64,000 nt of DNA from Dirofilaria immitis (GCA_024305405.1 JAKNDB010000103.1:2542001-2606000); one strand, 5' to 3'; positions 29,033-42,400 are shown, counted from the stretch's first letter. Notes: generated by a model not told the origin, from the letters alone. Numbers and translations: made by a program.

Positions 29033-29169
29033 TTACGATTGAAAGAATTTACTTGTCGGATTGCATTTTTCACAAGTATAAGCACAATAAATTCTAGCAT
29101 ATACCGGATGCCGGTGACATTCGCCATTTAACGCAACTTTTCTACAATCCTTCCATTTATCTTTGCAAT
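29033..29169 (-). CDS. Third ShKT terminal exon, 137 nt, own stop
   Basis: It is entered behind CATTTCAG in phase 1 and ends in TAA. Cysteine positions (1, 8, 17, 28, 32, 35) match the first copy exactly, and it shares the motifs DCRKV and LNGEC with it, so the two are recent duplicates. As with the second copy, no own signal exon is visible. A GTAAAT in its tail could act as a donor to an unseen further exon. Alternative splicing from 30187-30259 is the simplest model. Confidence 0.6.
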
Positions 29170-29404
29170 CTGAAATGATTTTCATCCGAGAATTCTCGAA
29201 GAAAATCTTTCTATGAAATAATAAATACAAAACGGAACTATTTGAAAGAATTTTGAGCTATTTTTTTTTTTTTTGATATTTGTTATATTCATTCCAATTT
29301 TGTTTCATTCATCATTATCAATTACTACTAGCAAAAATTTATTGATATTTTCTGCGGCAAATCGGAAATTGTCGCATTCAATCTCATAATGCGATATGTG
29401 TTTT

Positions 29405-29541
29405 CTATTCAAAAGCAACACCATTTTGTCCTACTCTTGGCGAATTGCATTTTCCGCAAGTGAAAGCACAACTTTCAGTATAATGCGAGCATTGTCCATG
29501 TCGCAAAATTTTCGTGCAATTTTCCCATTTATCACTGCACT
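29405..29541 (-). CDS. Second ShKT terminal exon, 137 nt, own stop
   Basis: It is entered behind ATTCTTCAG in phase 1 and ends in TAG after 44 whole codons. The cysteines stand at exon residues 1, 8, 17, 24, 28 and 31: the loop between the third and fourth Cys is four residues shorter than in the flanking copies, and the tail is four longer. No separate signal-peptide exon is visible between this exon and the one at 29787-29923. It is therefore best read as an alternative terminal exon joined to 30187-30259; a partly decayed separate copy is possible. Confidence 0.6.
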
Positions 29542-29786
29542 CTGAAGAATTTTCTTTAGAATTTGAACTACATTATTAGCATTTTTCATTATCATTCAAT
29601 CAATTGTTATCAATTACTGATACTGAATCTACAACAAATCAAATAAACTTTCTTAAATTGTGAAATAATGCAATATGATATTAATAAATTAAGCTAACTA
29701 ATTATTGTAGAAGAATATCTTCTATTCAGAAAGAGCAATTATGCTTCGACAATTCTTATAGTAAACTTAATTCGCTTCAGACTTAT

Positions 29787-30259
29787 TCATAGCATAAAAA
29801 TCATATCTGTCGGTTCGCATATTTCACAACTGTAAGCGCAATAACGTTTAGCATATGATGGATATCGACGACATTCTCCATTTAGCACAACTTTTCTACA
29901 ATCCCTCCATCTATCGTAGCAAGCTGAAGGATTTTTTTCTTCAAACCATTTATGATAAATCTTTTTATAAAACAATAAATACAAGGCAAAATTATTCGAT
30001 CGTATTCATCCTATTTTATTCTAATCTTATTTCATCCATCTTTGTTAATTACAAATGATTTGAAATCATAAAGTAAAGGGCATTCCTAGAAAGAAATCAT
30101 TATGTTTCGTTTTATTACGATCTTTAGCGAATGAAATTGTTGCATACTGTAAAATATGGTAAAAGGCTATAAAAATATAAAAATACCATCTCCAGAAACG
30201 AAACCGATACAAGTTGAAATTGCAATGATCAAAAAACGCATTGTTGAAGAAAGTTGCAT
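29787..30259 (-). CDS. Secreted ShKT-domain peptide: signal exon plus first ShKT exon
   Basis: The first exon is 30259-30187: an ATG directly behind a CTGTTTTAG acceptor (probable trans-splice site), then 24 codons of a typical signal peptide (MQLSSTMRFLIIAI...) and a phase-1 GTATTT donor. The second exon, 29923-29787, is entered in phase 1 behind CTTCAG. It encodes one ShKT domain with six cysteines at exon residues 1, 8, 17, 28, 32 and 35, followed by a nine-residue tail and TGA. The predicted product is about 69 residues and secreted. ShKT domains occur in many nematode secreted proteins and can act as potassium-channel ligands or as modules of larger proteins; the role here is unknown. 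Two further exons of identical length lie downstream. No GT donor is visible in the tail of this exon, so they would be reached by skipping it. Confidence 0.75.
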
Positions 30260-30262
30260 CTA
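30260..30262 (-). promoter_or_regulatory. Probable trans-splice acceptor of the ShKT gene
   Basis: On the minus strand TTCTGTTTTAG abuts the initiator ATG with no 5' UTR in between. Nematode spliced-leader acceptors often lie this close to the start. The assignment is inferred from sequence only. Confidence 0.5.
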
Positions 30263-33200
30263 AAACAGAAGGTACATTGATTTTCATGATATTTTCAACT
30301 AATTAATATTAGCTTCTTGCTACAGTATACGATATTGGAAGAGAAAATTGAACTTATGTATTTCATCCGATATGTATGAGACAATTTCAACTCATTCAAT
30401 TCATATCAAAATAGATAACTGATAGTTATTTGTAATACGGTTTCGATAATGCTATCGTAAAGAAGGATGATGATATCAGTTGTGAAAGGACAAGATAAAT
30501 TGACTGAAAAGTTTTCAAATTTTATGAAATTGAAAAATAGATTTAAATAAAAACCTTTTACAACTTTTTTAAGTTTGCAAAAAATATAGAAGGAGAAATG
30601 AGTAAGTGATCTATATTTGAATTTATTATTATATTTGGCTTAGAAAAATAGCAATTGATGCTATGATTAATCGCTTCTGAATTAATCATATTATCTATTC
30701 CGGATTTCATAAATACTTCTATTAATAGGAGGCAATTAACGGATTTCAGAGAAAAAATGCTACCAAACTAGCAGATAAATGAGCCAAATGTTATTTTAAA
30801 TGATCCAAAAATATTAATTATATTGATATAAATCGAATTGCTAATACTATTTTAAAAAAGTGTTTTGATGATAACAATAATGTAAAATATTTTTTTGGTC
30901 AATTAATTCAGGAACTTGTTAAAGACAATAATGATAAGAAATGTGCGAAGTATAAGAATTGTTAATAAAAGATACAAAATGAGATTGCCAACAATCATTT
31001 TTAAATTTATTATAAAATATTATTGATAAGGACGAAATAATTTAATTAACTATCAATATATAACTAGAGTTTTAACGTTTTCGTCATTCGGAAATTTAAT
31101 AATGATATTATTTATTATTCTAGATGTTTGATCTAATATAAGTTTAATTATCAAATTGCATAACCTGATGATAATGAATGAAATGTAATTGACCTGAAAT
31201 ATAAGCAAAAAGCTAAACAAAAGCGAATAAATATGTTTTGTTATCAAATTTATAATGAAGTTTAATGCATTTATCCTATTGACAACATTTTATCAAATAC
31301 TCTATTCATATTTACAGATGGCTATGATATTGGCATTAATTCAAATACGATTTTATAACAATATCAAATGTTATTTTGATAGTCGAATTATTATTTGACA
31401 ATGATATATAGATGGATTATTTAACATGAAAAATTTGTTTTCCTTTTTGGAACATTTTATGATAAATCAACAGCTGTCATAACTTAGATACATCATTCTT
31501 TTATCTTCAAAATTGTTATAGAAATTAATTTTTAATACTTTTTCAGAGCATATCGAATTTTAGGCTTATTTATATGCCTGATATATTATGAATGATTAAT
31601 TTTATGCCATAATAAGATAGGAAATAGAATTTATATCCGTTTGACAAATATAGTAATAGCAAATATTATAATAAATGTTATAGTAGACGTTGAATCACAA
31701 ATTCTCTTTCTAGTACTTTTATATTTTATTGTATAGATAGAATTGTAAAATTGTCAAGAACGGATAGATCAGTTTTCATAGTTAAATTGTTATCTAATTG
31801 TTAAAATCGATTGTTACTGATGATAACAAATTTTTGAAAATTTTAATCATAAAACGTTATTAAATTGATTGAAAGTTTTGCATAAAAATAAATTTAATAT
31901 TGATAACAATCAGTACGTCATTAACAGACGCGTTTTATAATTTCTACTTTCTTTTTACATTGTAAAATAAATACAAATCTTTCACTGTATTTCTTGTCAG
32001 TACTAAGTTATCTCTAGGAATTAATGCTCAATCAGTAGCAAAATCTGATAAGTATTTGAATCCTAATTAAAATTTACAAAAAATTTAGATTCTATAAATT
32101 GTGTAAATATATATACTTCCAGTGACATGCGCATTATTTTATTCGATCATTAAAAAAATTAAAATAAATTCTCCGGAATCGAATTATTCATTTGTCATTT
32201 TTTAAATTTTTGATAATGATTAGCAACAAATAATGGAAACTACTATGCCAGAGAGCGATCGATTTATTTCCAGTGATTCGATCAATCGATCAATTACAAT
32301 TTAAGAATAGCGCATTCGAATTTTTCTTTCATTTATATAATATTTGTTTCAAAAGCTGAAATTACATTGAGCAGATGATAATTGTTGAGATGCATAAATT
32401 ATTAATTATTGCAAGAAACAATTGAATTGACGGAAAAGTTGAAGTTAATGAAATAATATGGCTAATTTGTCTTAATCATAGTATTAATTATGCATATCAA
32501 CTTATACTATCGATTGCAGAAAAATCAGCATGTCAAAGAATATTGAAAATTTCAAACTAAATCCTCAATTTCAGAAAATACTACATCATCGTGATTGATC
32601 GAAGCGAGAAAATTTGACAATATTCCGTTTTTCCAAGTTTAAAAAGAAATATTTTATTTTGCTTTGTAAAAATTTGAAAATATCATTTATTTACATCTTC
32701 GCATTCTGTTCAATCATAATGATCTTTATTGGATCAACAAGAAAAAGCAGTCTAGTAAAATGTTTAGTTTATGAAATTTTATAAAATTATGAGATTTTAA
32801 ATTTTGGCTTTTTACAATTTCTGATTAAGTCTTTCGGAAATTTCACAATTATACATTGCTCGATTGTATCATAAGTACTCTTCAATTATTTAAGTATTTT
32901 TAATCTGTTTTGCTTTCATTGCCCTTAATCATCGTGAAATAGGCGGGTATCATTTGATGATCAATTATTGGAGAAATTCAATTTCTCATATAAATAAGTT
33001 CGAAATTTAATAAATTTTATGTGTAACTTTAAAGAATAGATTTATTTCAAATAATTTAAACTGTTTTAAATGGAATTTATCATTTGCTTCTGATGCGTTG
33101 ACACTTAAAGGTTAATGAAATCAAAAAAATATCAAATAATATCACAATATTATAGAGCTTCAAAAGTTCCCATTATTTATTTATAACGATATAATTTAAA

Positions 33201-33854
33201 ATTTAATAACTAGTAAACATTTCTGAATTTATCGTAATTCTTCTATTAAATTTAAAATGAAATTTACTTACAATATTTTATTAGGAAAATTTCGTTGGTT
33301 CAAATTCTTTTATAATTAAATTAAATAATAATATGGCGAAGTATTAACATTGACAATACTACGATAATGAAAAAAATGCAATAACTAATTAATGTAGAAT
33401 TCATTTGTATATGCAAAATATAAAATATGTAATTTTTTGTTATCTTTTTTTTGCAAATTGTATTTATCTTCAGAATATCAACAAGAAGTAAAATACTAAA
33501 TTATCATTAAAATTTGGATCAATCATAAATTAAGCATTTATTCAATGATTTAATATGTAAGGCCGAAGAAAGCTTAGATGTATGTATTCAGCCTTCATTT
33601 TCAGCATAACATTAATGGAAATTCTAGAAAAAAAAATTAAATAAATTGAGGCTGCACAAATAAGTGCAGATAAAACATTGTGCAATTAATGTTCATGTTA
33701 TATATTTTTGTTTTTCTTTCTAATCATTACTGATTAGTAAACAGTCTAATGCTGGCATCGCTATATGCTAAAATAGGAAGAGCTTGCCGGGGACAGCCGA
33801 GTAATCCAATGAATACTACCTGTCTGGTTTGTTTGATCCGCTTTACTGAGTGAT

Positions 33855-33985
33855 TGGTCTAAGTTTGAAGGACCGTCTCTACGTCTGTTTCAATTGGTGG
33901 TATTCACGGCACGTTGTTTATAAATGGGTGCGTGTCATATCATCACCCTTGGTATTTTTTGGAAAGTCGTTGGCGCAGCAACGAC
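33855..33985 (+). ncRNA. Candidate Sm-class small RNA (SL/snRNA-like), boundaries uncertain
   Basis: The segment is clearly richer in G+C than its surroundings. Near its 3' end it has the order expected of Sm-class RNAs: a hairpin closed by GGGTG (33926-33930) and CACCC (33944-33948), then TATTTTTTGGAA as an Sm-like site (33953-33964), then a perfect 7-bp hairpin GTCGTTG/CAACGAC (33966-33985) with loop GCGCAG. Near the 5' side, GGTCTAAGTTTGAAGG faintly recalls the end of a nematode spliced leader. A 5S relic lies 0.7 kb away, and 5S and SL1 genes are linked in several nematodes. I could not match it to U1, U2, U4, U5 or U6. It may be a diverged SL or SmY-type RNA, a relic, or chance. Confidence 0.3.
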
Positions 33986-34674
33986 AATGTACGTCAGCAG
34001 ACTCAGTGTCGATAAAACTGGAAGTGTTTATAACTCAAATATTATACTTCTAAGTAATTACACAAAAATTGCTTAATGATTTATCCATTGTATTAGATGT
34101 AAATGATTGTCAATAGTTTTAGCAATTCCATTTATCATATCTTTGTTAGAAACATCCTCACCTCTGTTACATTGTTAACATTCATCTAAAAATATTCTAT
34201 TCAAATGTTTAATCTTATATCTTCTGATTTCATTTATTATCACTTTGTAAAAAAAACATTCTTTCTCACCGTTTTTATTTAGTTGTTTTAATACTGACTG
34301 GTACGTCCTTGATAATACGTTGTTATATAATGACCCAAAAATATAACGAAGCAAATGAAAATTGGGATGATATTTACTGGCTCTAATTTCTGGAACTGGT
34401 CTGCCTTATTTGATTTAATTATCTGTGTGTCACCTGTCTCAGTTAATCAAGAAATTCTTCTCATAGTTTTCTCGAACAAAGAATAAATCCTCATATAAAG
34501 TTATCTGTCATACTAACTCATCAATCACATTCTCAAGCAGACTAATTTCATAAAATAGTGGGGCCTAATTTTCGATCGATTTGACAAATTTCTAATTGTC
34601 ATTCATTTGATTACTATAGGATCAATTCGAAAATAGCCTTATTAATTTAGAAAAAGTTTCCGAAAAACGAAATG

Positions 34675-34830
34675 TGTCTATAACTTCTGGGACTCCCATG
34701 CCATCTCCGAGCCAAGGAAGTACTAACCAAGCCCACCGTTGCCTAAACTAACAGCTATGTACAAAGAGTTCATAAAAACTTTGATAGACCAAACAAGATG
34801 TCGCGCTTTCAACGTAATATGATCGTAGGC
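34675..34830 (-). pseudogene. 5S rRNA pseudogene with internal insertion
   Basis: On the minus strand it starts GCCTACGATCATATTACG and continues with a diverged 5S 5' half down to CTATCAAAG. About 35 unrelated bases follow. Then comes the 5S 3' half with GCAACG-like, GTTAGTACTT, CTCGGAGATGG and CATGGGAGTCC words, ending near GTTATAGAC. Both halves are collinear with eukaryotic 5S rRNA (about 119 nt), but the copy is 156 nt long and has many substitutions. It is therefore a relic and not a functional gene. Confidence 0.8.
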
Positions 34831-36456
34831 TATAATCATCTACGAAAATATGCAATAAATTTCCATATCAAACACAATTCCTTCCAATGCTTATAATTGT
34901 CAGCATTGTATTATTTTCAATCAATATCTTTTATCAATTGATAAAATACGTGCTATTGCAATATGAAATTTAATTTCTGGTGAATAGAGAAACCAGAATT
35001 AGCATGGCGCTTGAACCGAAGTGGCAATTTTTAAATATTAAATTTTTATTTATTTTTAATTTTTTATTTATTTTCTTAACAGCGCGATCGGATATTTTTC
35101 ATTGTAATTTTCAATTAGATCTGGTCTATTTTCTTTATTGCTTAATTACAAATTCATTTGTTTTTTTGGAAATCTTTATAACTTGAATAGTTGATTGTAA
35201 CTTTTTCCAACTTATCACATTTCAGATTTCTAATTAAACTTTATTTGTTATTTCGGGAAAAATCCATGGAAAATAGTATCCAATGACCAATTTTCAAATT
35301 TGATAAATGAATTATCGAATATTAGAAGTATAATGACGATACTGAAAATTAAAATTCTTTATCACACTGAAAGAGTTATGTATATATTGCAGTAAATTGA
35401 ATAAAAACATAAAGAAAAGTATCATTTTGAAATTTCGTCATTTCTTAGTACTATAAGAAACTGGTTCATTGTTCGATGTTCCGGAAAGTTTTACTATTAC
35501 GAGAAACCTTGCTACTGTTTAAAAATATTGATTGAATTTTATCATTTCTTGATGTTCTGGGAAACTTTTAATATTGCATAGTACTTTGAAAAACTCTATC
35601 ATTTCTCTATGTTCTGAACTTTCTCAGCAGTATGGCTTACTAATTTTAAAATTTTTGAATACGGTTGAGAAAGAGCTTCGATCAATATTTTCGATCAATA
35701 TTTTATTAAAATTGGAGATTTAATCATTTTGATCTTACAAAGAATAAAAAATATTCAACAACAGATAGAAAAAAATAATTTGTTTAGTCCAATTCCTTGT
35801 TTTTAAAGTTTTTTCCTGACTTGATTCTCGCAAATCTTAGTAAGGATTGAAAAACTTATCAATGCTTAGTCATTTTTTTAAATAAAATAGATTTGTGATA
35901 TCAGCCATATTTTTTTTTGGGAAATTTTCGAAAGACTAAATTTTTGATCGTAAAATTATTTCAAAATTGCAAAAAAGTAATGACATTCTCTGAAAGTTCT
36001 GTTTGCGAAATACCAAAGGAATAATATGAATGAAATATACGTATTCCTATCAAAAAGAACAAAACTTCTATTTTAGTATTAATCTATTAAATTTTGATAG
36101 TGATTTACCATCGTAACTCTCGTTAACTAATTGATCGTGTTGAAGAATAAATACTTTTAACATTAACCATTAAAATTATTGATTCTTCTCCTAATATTTA
36201 ATATTTTTCTTAGCAAATGAACTGTATTACGGTAATTCTTAGACGAAATTTTACAAATCTCTTTTACTTCCTGTTTCTGTTGCATCATATTTTTCTTAAT
36301 ATGGCACGATGAATTTTCCTGAATTGCTATTCTTTGTTTTTGTATCATAATGATAATCCATGTAAAATCAATTCGTGAAAGAAGATTGAAATTTAAATAA
36401 TCGAGTAAAGTCAACGAAGGTACATTTCCTATCAAAATTTTTTAATAAAAAGATAA

Positions 36457-39400
36457 TTAATGCTTTACCATAATCATTGTCAACTGTTTTCGACAATAAC
36501 ATAAAGGTCGAACATCTTCATCAGGTGCACAATATCCCTGATTGCCGTATTGATCCAAGCGAATGATCTGAATAAACAAAATATTAAAATGGAAAGCTTG
36601 TAATCTGATATTTTATGCATTCATTTCTATCTATAAATTGATATCTAGTGAATTTAAATATGCAATAAAATACAATCAATCAATATATGATAATTAACAC
36701 AAAAATTAAATATATATTAAAAACGAGAATAAAATATAAGAATAGAAAAAAGAGTTTTGTTAAATAACTTGAAATGATATATGCAAATAAAATAATAAAA
36801 ATTAATTATAATGCCCAAGAAAAAAATATTACTTTTGTGATTATTTTAAAATTATCATTTTTCTTCAATAGCTGCGCTTCATATTTCCCATGACTCGGTG
36901 AAGCACTTACAACTATTTTAAATATTTGCTGTCCTTCAAGATATTCTGCTGAAATTACCTAAAAAAATTCAACTGAAATAAAAACTACGAATGAAATAAA
37001 AAATTTTTTTCATTTAAAAAGATTACGCAAAATTTTGAATTTTGTAAATTTCACAATGATTTTTTTTTCACACTGATACTTTGATATAATATTGATGATA
37101 TTTTATATTACTTTTTATCTTATCAATAATTGTTTATTTGGGCTTATCACACGAAAAATAATCATTTTCCAATAAATAACAAAAATTCGGTTAGATGAAA
37201 GATTCAAAACTTTTCATACATTAAATATGATAGTAGTATATGTGCATCTATCATGACATATTTTACAGTATATGCAATTAATTATTCAATTAATTATCAA
37301 GCTAATTATTTTCCCATATAACAATTTAATTTATATTTGACCAAAATAAATCATACTTCTGTAAAATTAAGCCTTTCGCAAACTGTGTGTAAGATTTTCT
37401 GCTTCAAAAAATCATTGATATTAGCAATGATAAGTTGCGCAGCTTTTGTAGCATCATCGTTGTGTACATCAGATTTATGCCAAATTTGTTCACAAATACA
37501 GTACTCTTTCGGGATTTCCATTTCTTCACACGTTCTACAAAATGATAAATAAATAAATTTGTATTTTCAAATTATTTTTGCTTATTGAAATTAAATTAAA
37601 CTCAAAAATAATTTCGCATTTAAAGCTTATATTTTTCTGAAAAAGAAATTAATTTTTAAAATATTTTTTCTTAATTTTCTATTTTTTTTCTTTGATTTCT
37701 TGAAAACGAAAAATCAAAGTTTAAAATTTATCATTGTTTGTAATAACAATTATTGATTAGTTTTTTCACCTATCATATGAAATAGGCCTTAAAATACTTC
37801 GTGCACGAATTCCACCTCTTATCTCACCAAATTCTTTCCTGCAATCAAAACTAATATTTCAAAAATTTAGCCAAGAAAACAAGCGAATTTAATTTTAGAA
37901 TTTTTTTGCAATTATAATTATTTTATGCATCAAAAATCGTTTCATTAATTTTAAAAAAAAAGTTTAATAAAAATATATTAACAATAAACATAGCTTTTCG
38001 ATACATTTAAAAGAAATTATGCAAAAAAAAATATTTTTATAAAAGTAAATTAATTTCCTAAATTTTATTTAAATCAATTTATTTCTCTCAGATTTAAATG
38101 AATGAATAGATATGAAACTAATAGTAAAGATAATCGAACGAATATTTATTACAATTTTTCGATAATTATCTAGAAAGAATGAAATTTAAAAATAAAGACA
38201 ATAAAGATGAAAACCTGAAATCATGTTTATCCCATTTCTGAAAATTATCTTTTCTTGCATATCGTGCTATATCATATAATGTTGCATAGAAGTCAAATTG
38301 AGATGTATGCTTTCGAGAATTTCGTTTTAGATTTAAAATAAGTTGTTCATTTGAGCGTAAATATTTTGGTATTGCTACCTGAAATGAATGAAAATTGGTA
38401 TTATACTATTTATAAGTAACGATTTAACCATATACAAATCTACGAAGCATCAAAGAAAAGTTTTGTAATTTATTTATGAAATTAGAAGACAAAATTCAGA
38501 ATCCTAAATATCGTTTATTACTTTATTTATCGTTAAATATTTCAATTGTTCATTGTATTTATTGGAAGCATAAAAAGTTTACCATAAGTAATGGATTGTT
38601 ATCTTCAATTTGACCAGATGGAGTTGCTCGAATTTTACCAAATCGTAATCCATGATCACCCATTACAAATATGAATGAATTATCCAAATTTTTGGCATTT
38701 TCACGAAAAAATTCGCAAAATACTGTAAACTATAAACGATTGAAAAAACTTCTGATTGGCAGAAACATTTTGATTAATTCTAATATCTTTCACTATTAAT
38801 TATCAAAATAATTGATAAGAAAGTTAAGCAATAAAAATATATCCTAAAAAAAAAAAAATAAAATTTAACCTTATCAGTACGATATAATCCACTGGCTGAA
38901 TCATGTGTTAGCATTGATAACCATATCATAACAAATTTTGAAATTCCATTATATTCGTTTAAAAATTTACTCGCAAAATTCATAAGCTTATGATAACGTT
39001 CCTGACATTCGCCTTTATAAAAATGAATATCGAAATCATTTTCATCCGTCGTCGTCTTATCACCAGTTGATCGCAGCACCAAAGCACTTTACAAGAATAA
39101 AATTATATTTTCAAATCAAAGATTTTTTTGATAAGATTCACGTATTATTTAAATGATCATTTGATCTTTTGAAGTGATCGGTAATTTAAATTTAATTTAA
39201 ATTATTAAATTGGATTATAAGCATGTCAAATAATTATTGATATGCTATTGTTCTTGGTTTTAAGTATTCTCAAGCTTATTATTTATTTACTATTCCATAT
39301 TTTTTCACTAAAAAAAAAAAAAGAAAACAGTCCATTATATTGATCTTTGTACGTTTAAAAAGTAGCGACACAAAAATTAGTAAATAAAAACAACAAGAAA

Positions 39401-42400
39401 GATTTATGATTTCTTTTAAAATTCTATATTTTTCAAGTAGTATTTAGCTTAATAATTATCATTTTGAATGATTAAATTACCCGCCATAATGATCGGTTGG
39501 AGGATCACCGTAACCTTTACAATTCGGCCAATTAAATGCACCAATCCAATCTTCTACTATCAATGATGCATAATTTTGATCAGTAAAATCATAAGTTACA
39601 GTTTCGTTCCTTTTAACACCACCCTAAAATTACAATAAATCATTGATTTTAGGTTAATTTCAATTAATCAATTGGATGATAAGCAAAAAAGGTAAAGCAA
39701 AAAGGAAAATTTGAAAATTTTAGAATGGGAAATATGATAAAAAGTTTTTAAAAACTTTTAACTAATTATGAAAATGGTAGATCGCTTTATTGGATTACAT
39801 ATCCACTGCAGATCAATGTATTATGATAACGATAATGATATGATTAGAATGAATTATATGTTGACAAAATTGAAAAGATGGAGAAAAACAATGATAATTC
39901 ATATAATGCAAACAATGATAAAATAGAAATCAATGTTGTGCTTTTCAAATGAATGGAAATCAAGAAATTTAAAAAAAAAAATAAATAGATATTATAAGTA
40001 GCTTTTCATTCTGTCAACACATAATTTATTCTAATCATATCACTATCGTTATCATAATACATAATACATTGATGTACATAATACACTATAATAATTTGTT
40101 AATTTTCAATTTACTTACTCAAATATTGTAAATAATTCTATTTCATTTGCTACTTCATCCAATTTCATGATTGATAAATAATATAGTATGAATATTAATT
40201 AAACAAAAATTCAAATAATATGTAATATGAATAAAAATTAAGAATGGATCAATATTATCGCTATCCCATTTAATTACTTAATTATTTCAATATATTTATT
40301 CATCTATCTTTATAGATATGAACGAAAAAGAAAGATGTAAAAAAGCAAAAAAAAATCAAATTTTGTCATTTATTTCAAGTATTTCGATTTGTTATGTTCA
40401 TGCTATAATAATTTACTAATTTCCAATTTACTTATTCAAAACTGTAAATAATTCTAATTCATTTTTGAATATTTCAATATCAAAGAATTGAAAATATATT
40501 ATATACCTTACAAGAATCTGGATATTCCGAGGCACTTTTACCAGGAAAAGATTTTCATCCAATTCAGATATACGAGTTCCTGGAATAATATGAAACGATG
40601 AAAATTTGTAAGAAATAGAAATATTGAATATAAGAATTTAATCATACATCCAATAATTCAATTTTACATTTTAGGATAGAATTGAAGGATAAAATTGGAT
40701 TATCAGGATATGCGAGAATTAATGAGCATGAATTATCAAATAAAATCAAAGATTGTTTAAAATTGTGTTAAAAAATATCGATTTGTTGATTAAATATTAG
40801 AATAAAAATGTTGCTTATAGGAAATTAATATAAAATAATAAATGATTAAAATAAACTAATTATCTGATAAAAATAAATACTAAAATAATCAACGAAATTA
40901 GAATTAAATTTAACAAATTGACTGATAGAAGAAATAATTAATCGCATTTATCGCATTTAAAATATAGGAAAAAATACACCTGAAAACATTGCAAAAGCAT
41001 TTGGTCGACTGTTAAGGCCAACTTTGTTGTGATAATAAAATGTTGTCGCATCGTACAATTGACGCAGAACCTCAGAATTTACGGCCTTTACATGATTATC
41101 AACAAATCCTTCTCAAAAATTTACTTTCCTTTTATTTCAAATTTTCTCGACTTAAAACTCTCCCTTCTAATCAAAATTTACGAGAAAATTCTTTGTTTGA
41201 TTCCATGAAATGATTGTTACTAATAATAGATATTACAAACTAGCTATCAATTATATTTTCTTTTCAAATATTTATCGATGATTAGTGATAATCAAATAAT
41301 ATTCATAGTTCAATTGTTTTTCACAAAATATATTAGAACTGACTTTTTCCAACGATATATATATTTAATTAATTTATTTGTGCAAAAACAAATAATCATC
41401 ATGGAATCATCATGGACATGAAAATGCTACCTAATCTCGATACTTTAAATATATTTTACAAAAAATATATTAAACAAAGAATATTATTAAATTAATCTTT
41501 GATTACTGATAAATATTCGAGAAAAAAATATAAATGCCACAAGTAAATAAAATGATAAGTGGTTTTAGAATGGAAAGTCAAAATTTACTTTAAAAAAAAA
41601 TTACTTGGTTAGTTTCCATCATTGTACGAATTCCCGAAGAAGATGAGGTAGAATCAAAAACCAGAATGAATACACCTGGATGCAAATTATCTTCCTTTTG
41701 GAATACCTTTCCTTTCGGTTTTATTACCTGAAAAAGAAAAGTTACTCATTACATTTCAAAGAAGAATCTGCTATGAATCTGTGTTAGATAAAATCACTAA
41801 TTTGAATTACTTTAATTAATTTAAAATAATTCGAATTATCATTATATCACAACATAAAAGAAAATTGATAGTCTTGAATAAAAATTGGAAATTGTGAAAT
41901 TTTAAACTTAAAAATTTGATTTATTATTTTATCATTTTTTCTTTACTTGCACATAATATTAGAAATATCATTGATTTATTAATATTAAATGCTCTTTTTT
42001 GATGCAATATTTTTGAAACAAAAATAATTTAATGAATTAGAATTGATTAAAAATCAATAATGAAATACTTAAAATTAAATTTATTTTTTTTAGTAAAAAA
42101 TTGAAATGAAATAACAAGCCTGATCATGAATATAGCGAAAGGTTGTAATTTTATTTTCCATACAATGTGTTTCAATAAAATCACAACCTTCATAATATCC
42201 CTCATTTTTTTCATTTCAATCCATTTATCCGTTCTAAAATCCATTTCACCATTCGTATAAAGGCAACGATATTTACATTTTGAAGTTCTAAAATTATAAT
42301 TTAATAAAAAAAAATAAGCTTAGATTACATTTATTTATTCGTATTTCTAATATTTATTACTATTATTCATATATATTTTTTAACTTTTGTTTTTAGTAAT

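Larger units (their letters stand above)
30263..36456. other. Intergenic region with 5S relic and candidate small RNA
   Basis: 6.2 kb of A+T-rich sequence upstream of the ShKT gene and downstream of the DUF229 gene. The two items of note are a G+C-richer segment around 33740-34025 that includes a candidate Sm-class RNA, and a decayed 5S rRNA copy at 34675-34830. A frame at 36163-36435 minus continues past the DUF229 stop but has no ATG and no family resemblance, so it is probably 3' UTR and spacer. Confidence 0.6.

Noticed and set aside
30066..30287. 73-codon minus-strand frame at the ShKT signal exon
   Set aside because: The true exon is in another frame (ATG at 30259), where an acceptor, signal peptide and donor agree.
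33850..34053. 67-codon plus frame in the G+C-richer island
   Set aside because: It has no homology or splice context. The RNA-like structure in the same segment explains the composition better.
36163..36435. 90-codon minus frame after the DUF229 stop
   Set aside because: It has no ATG, and reaching it would require splicing from a possible GTAAAG at the end of the last exon. The in-frame stop there gives a sensible end.
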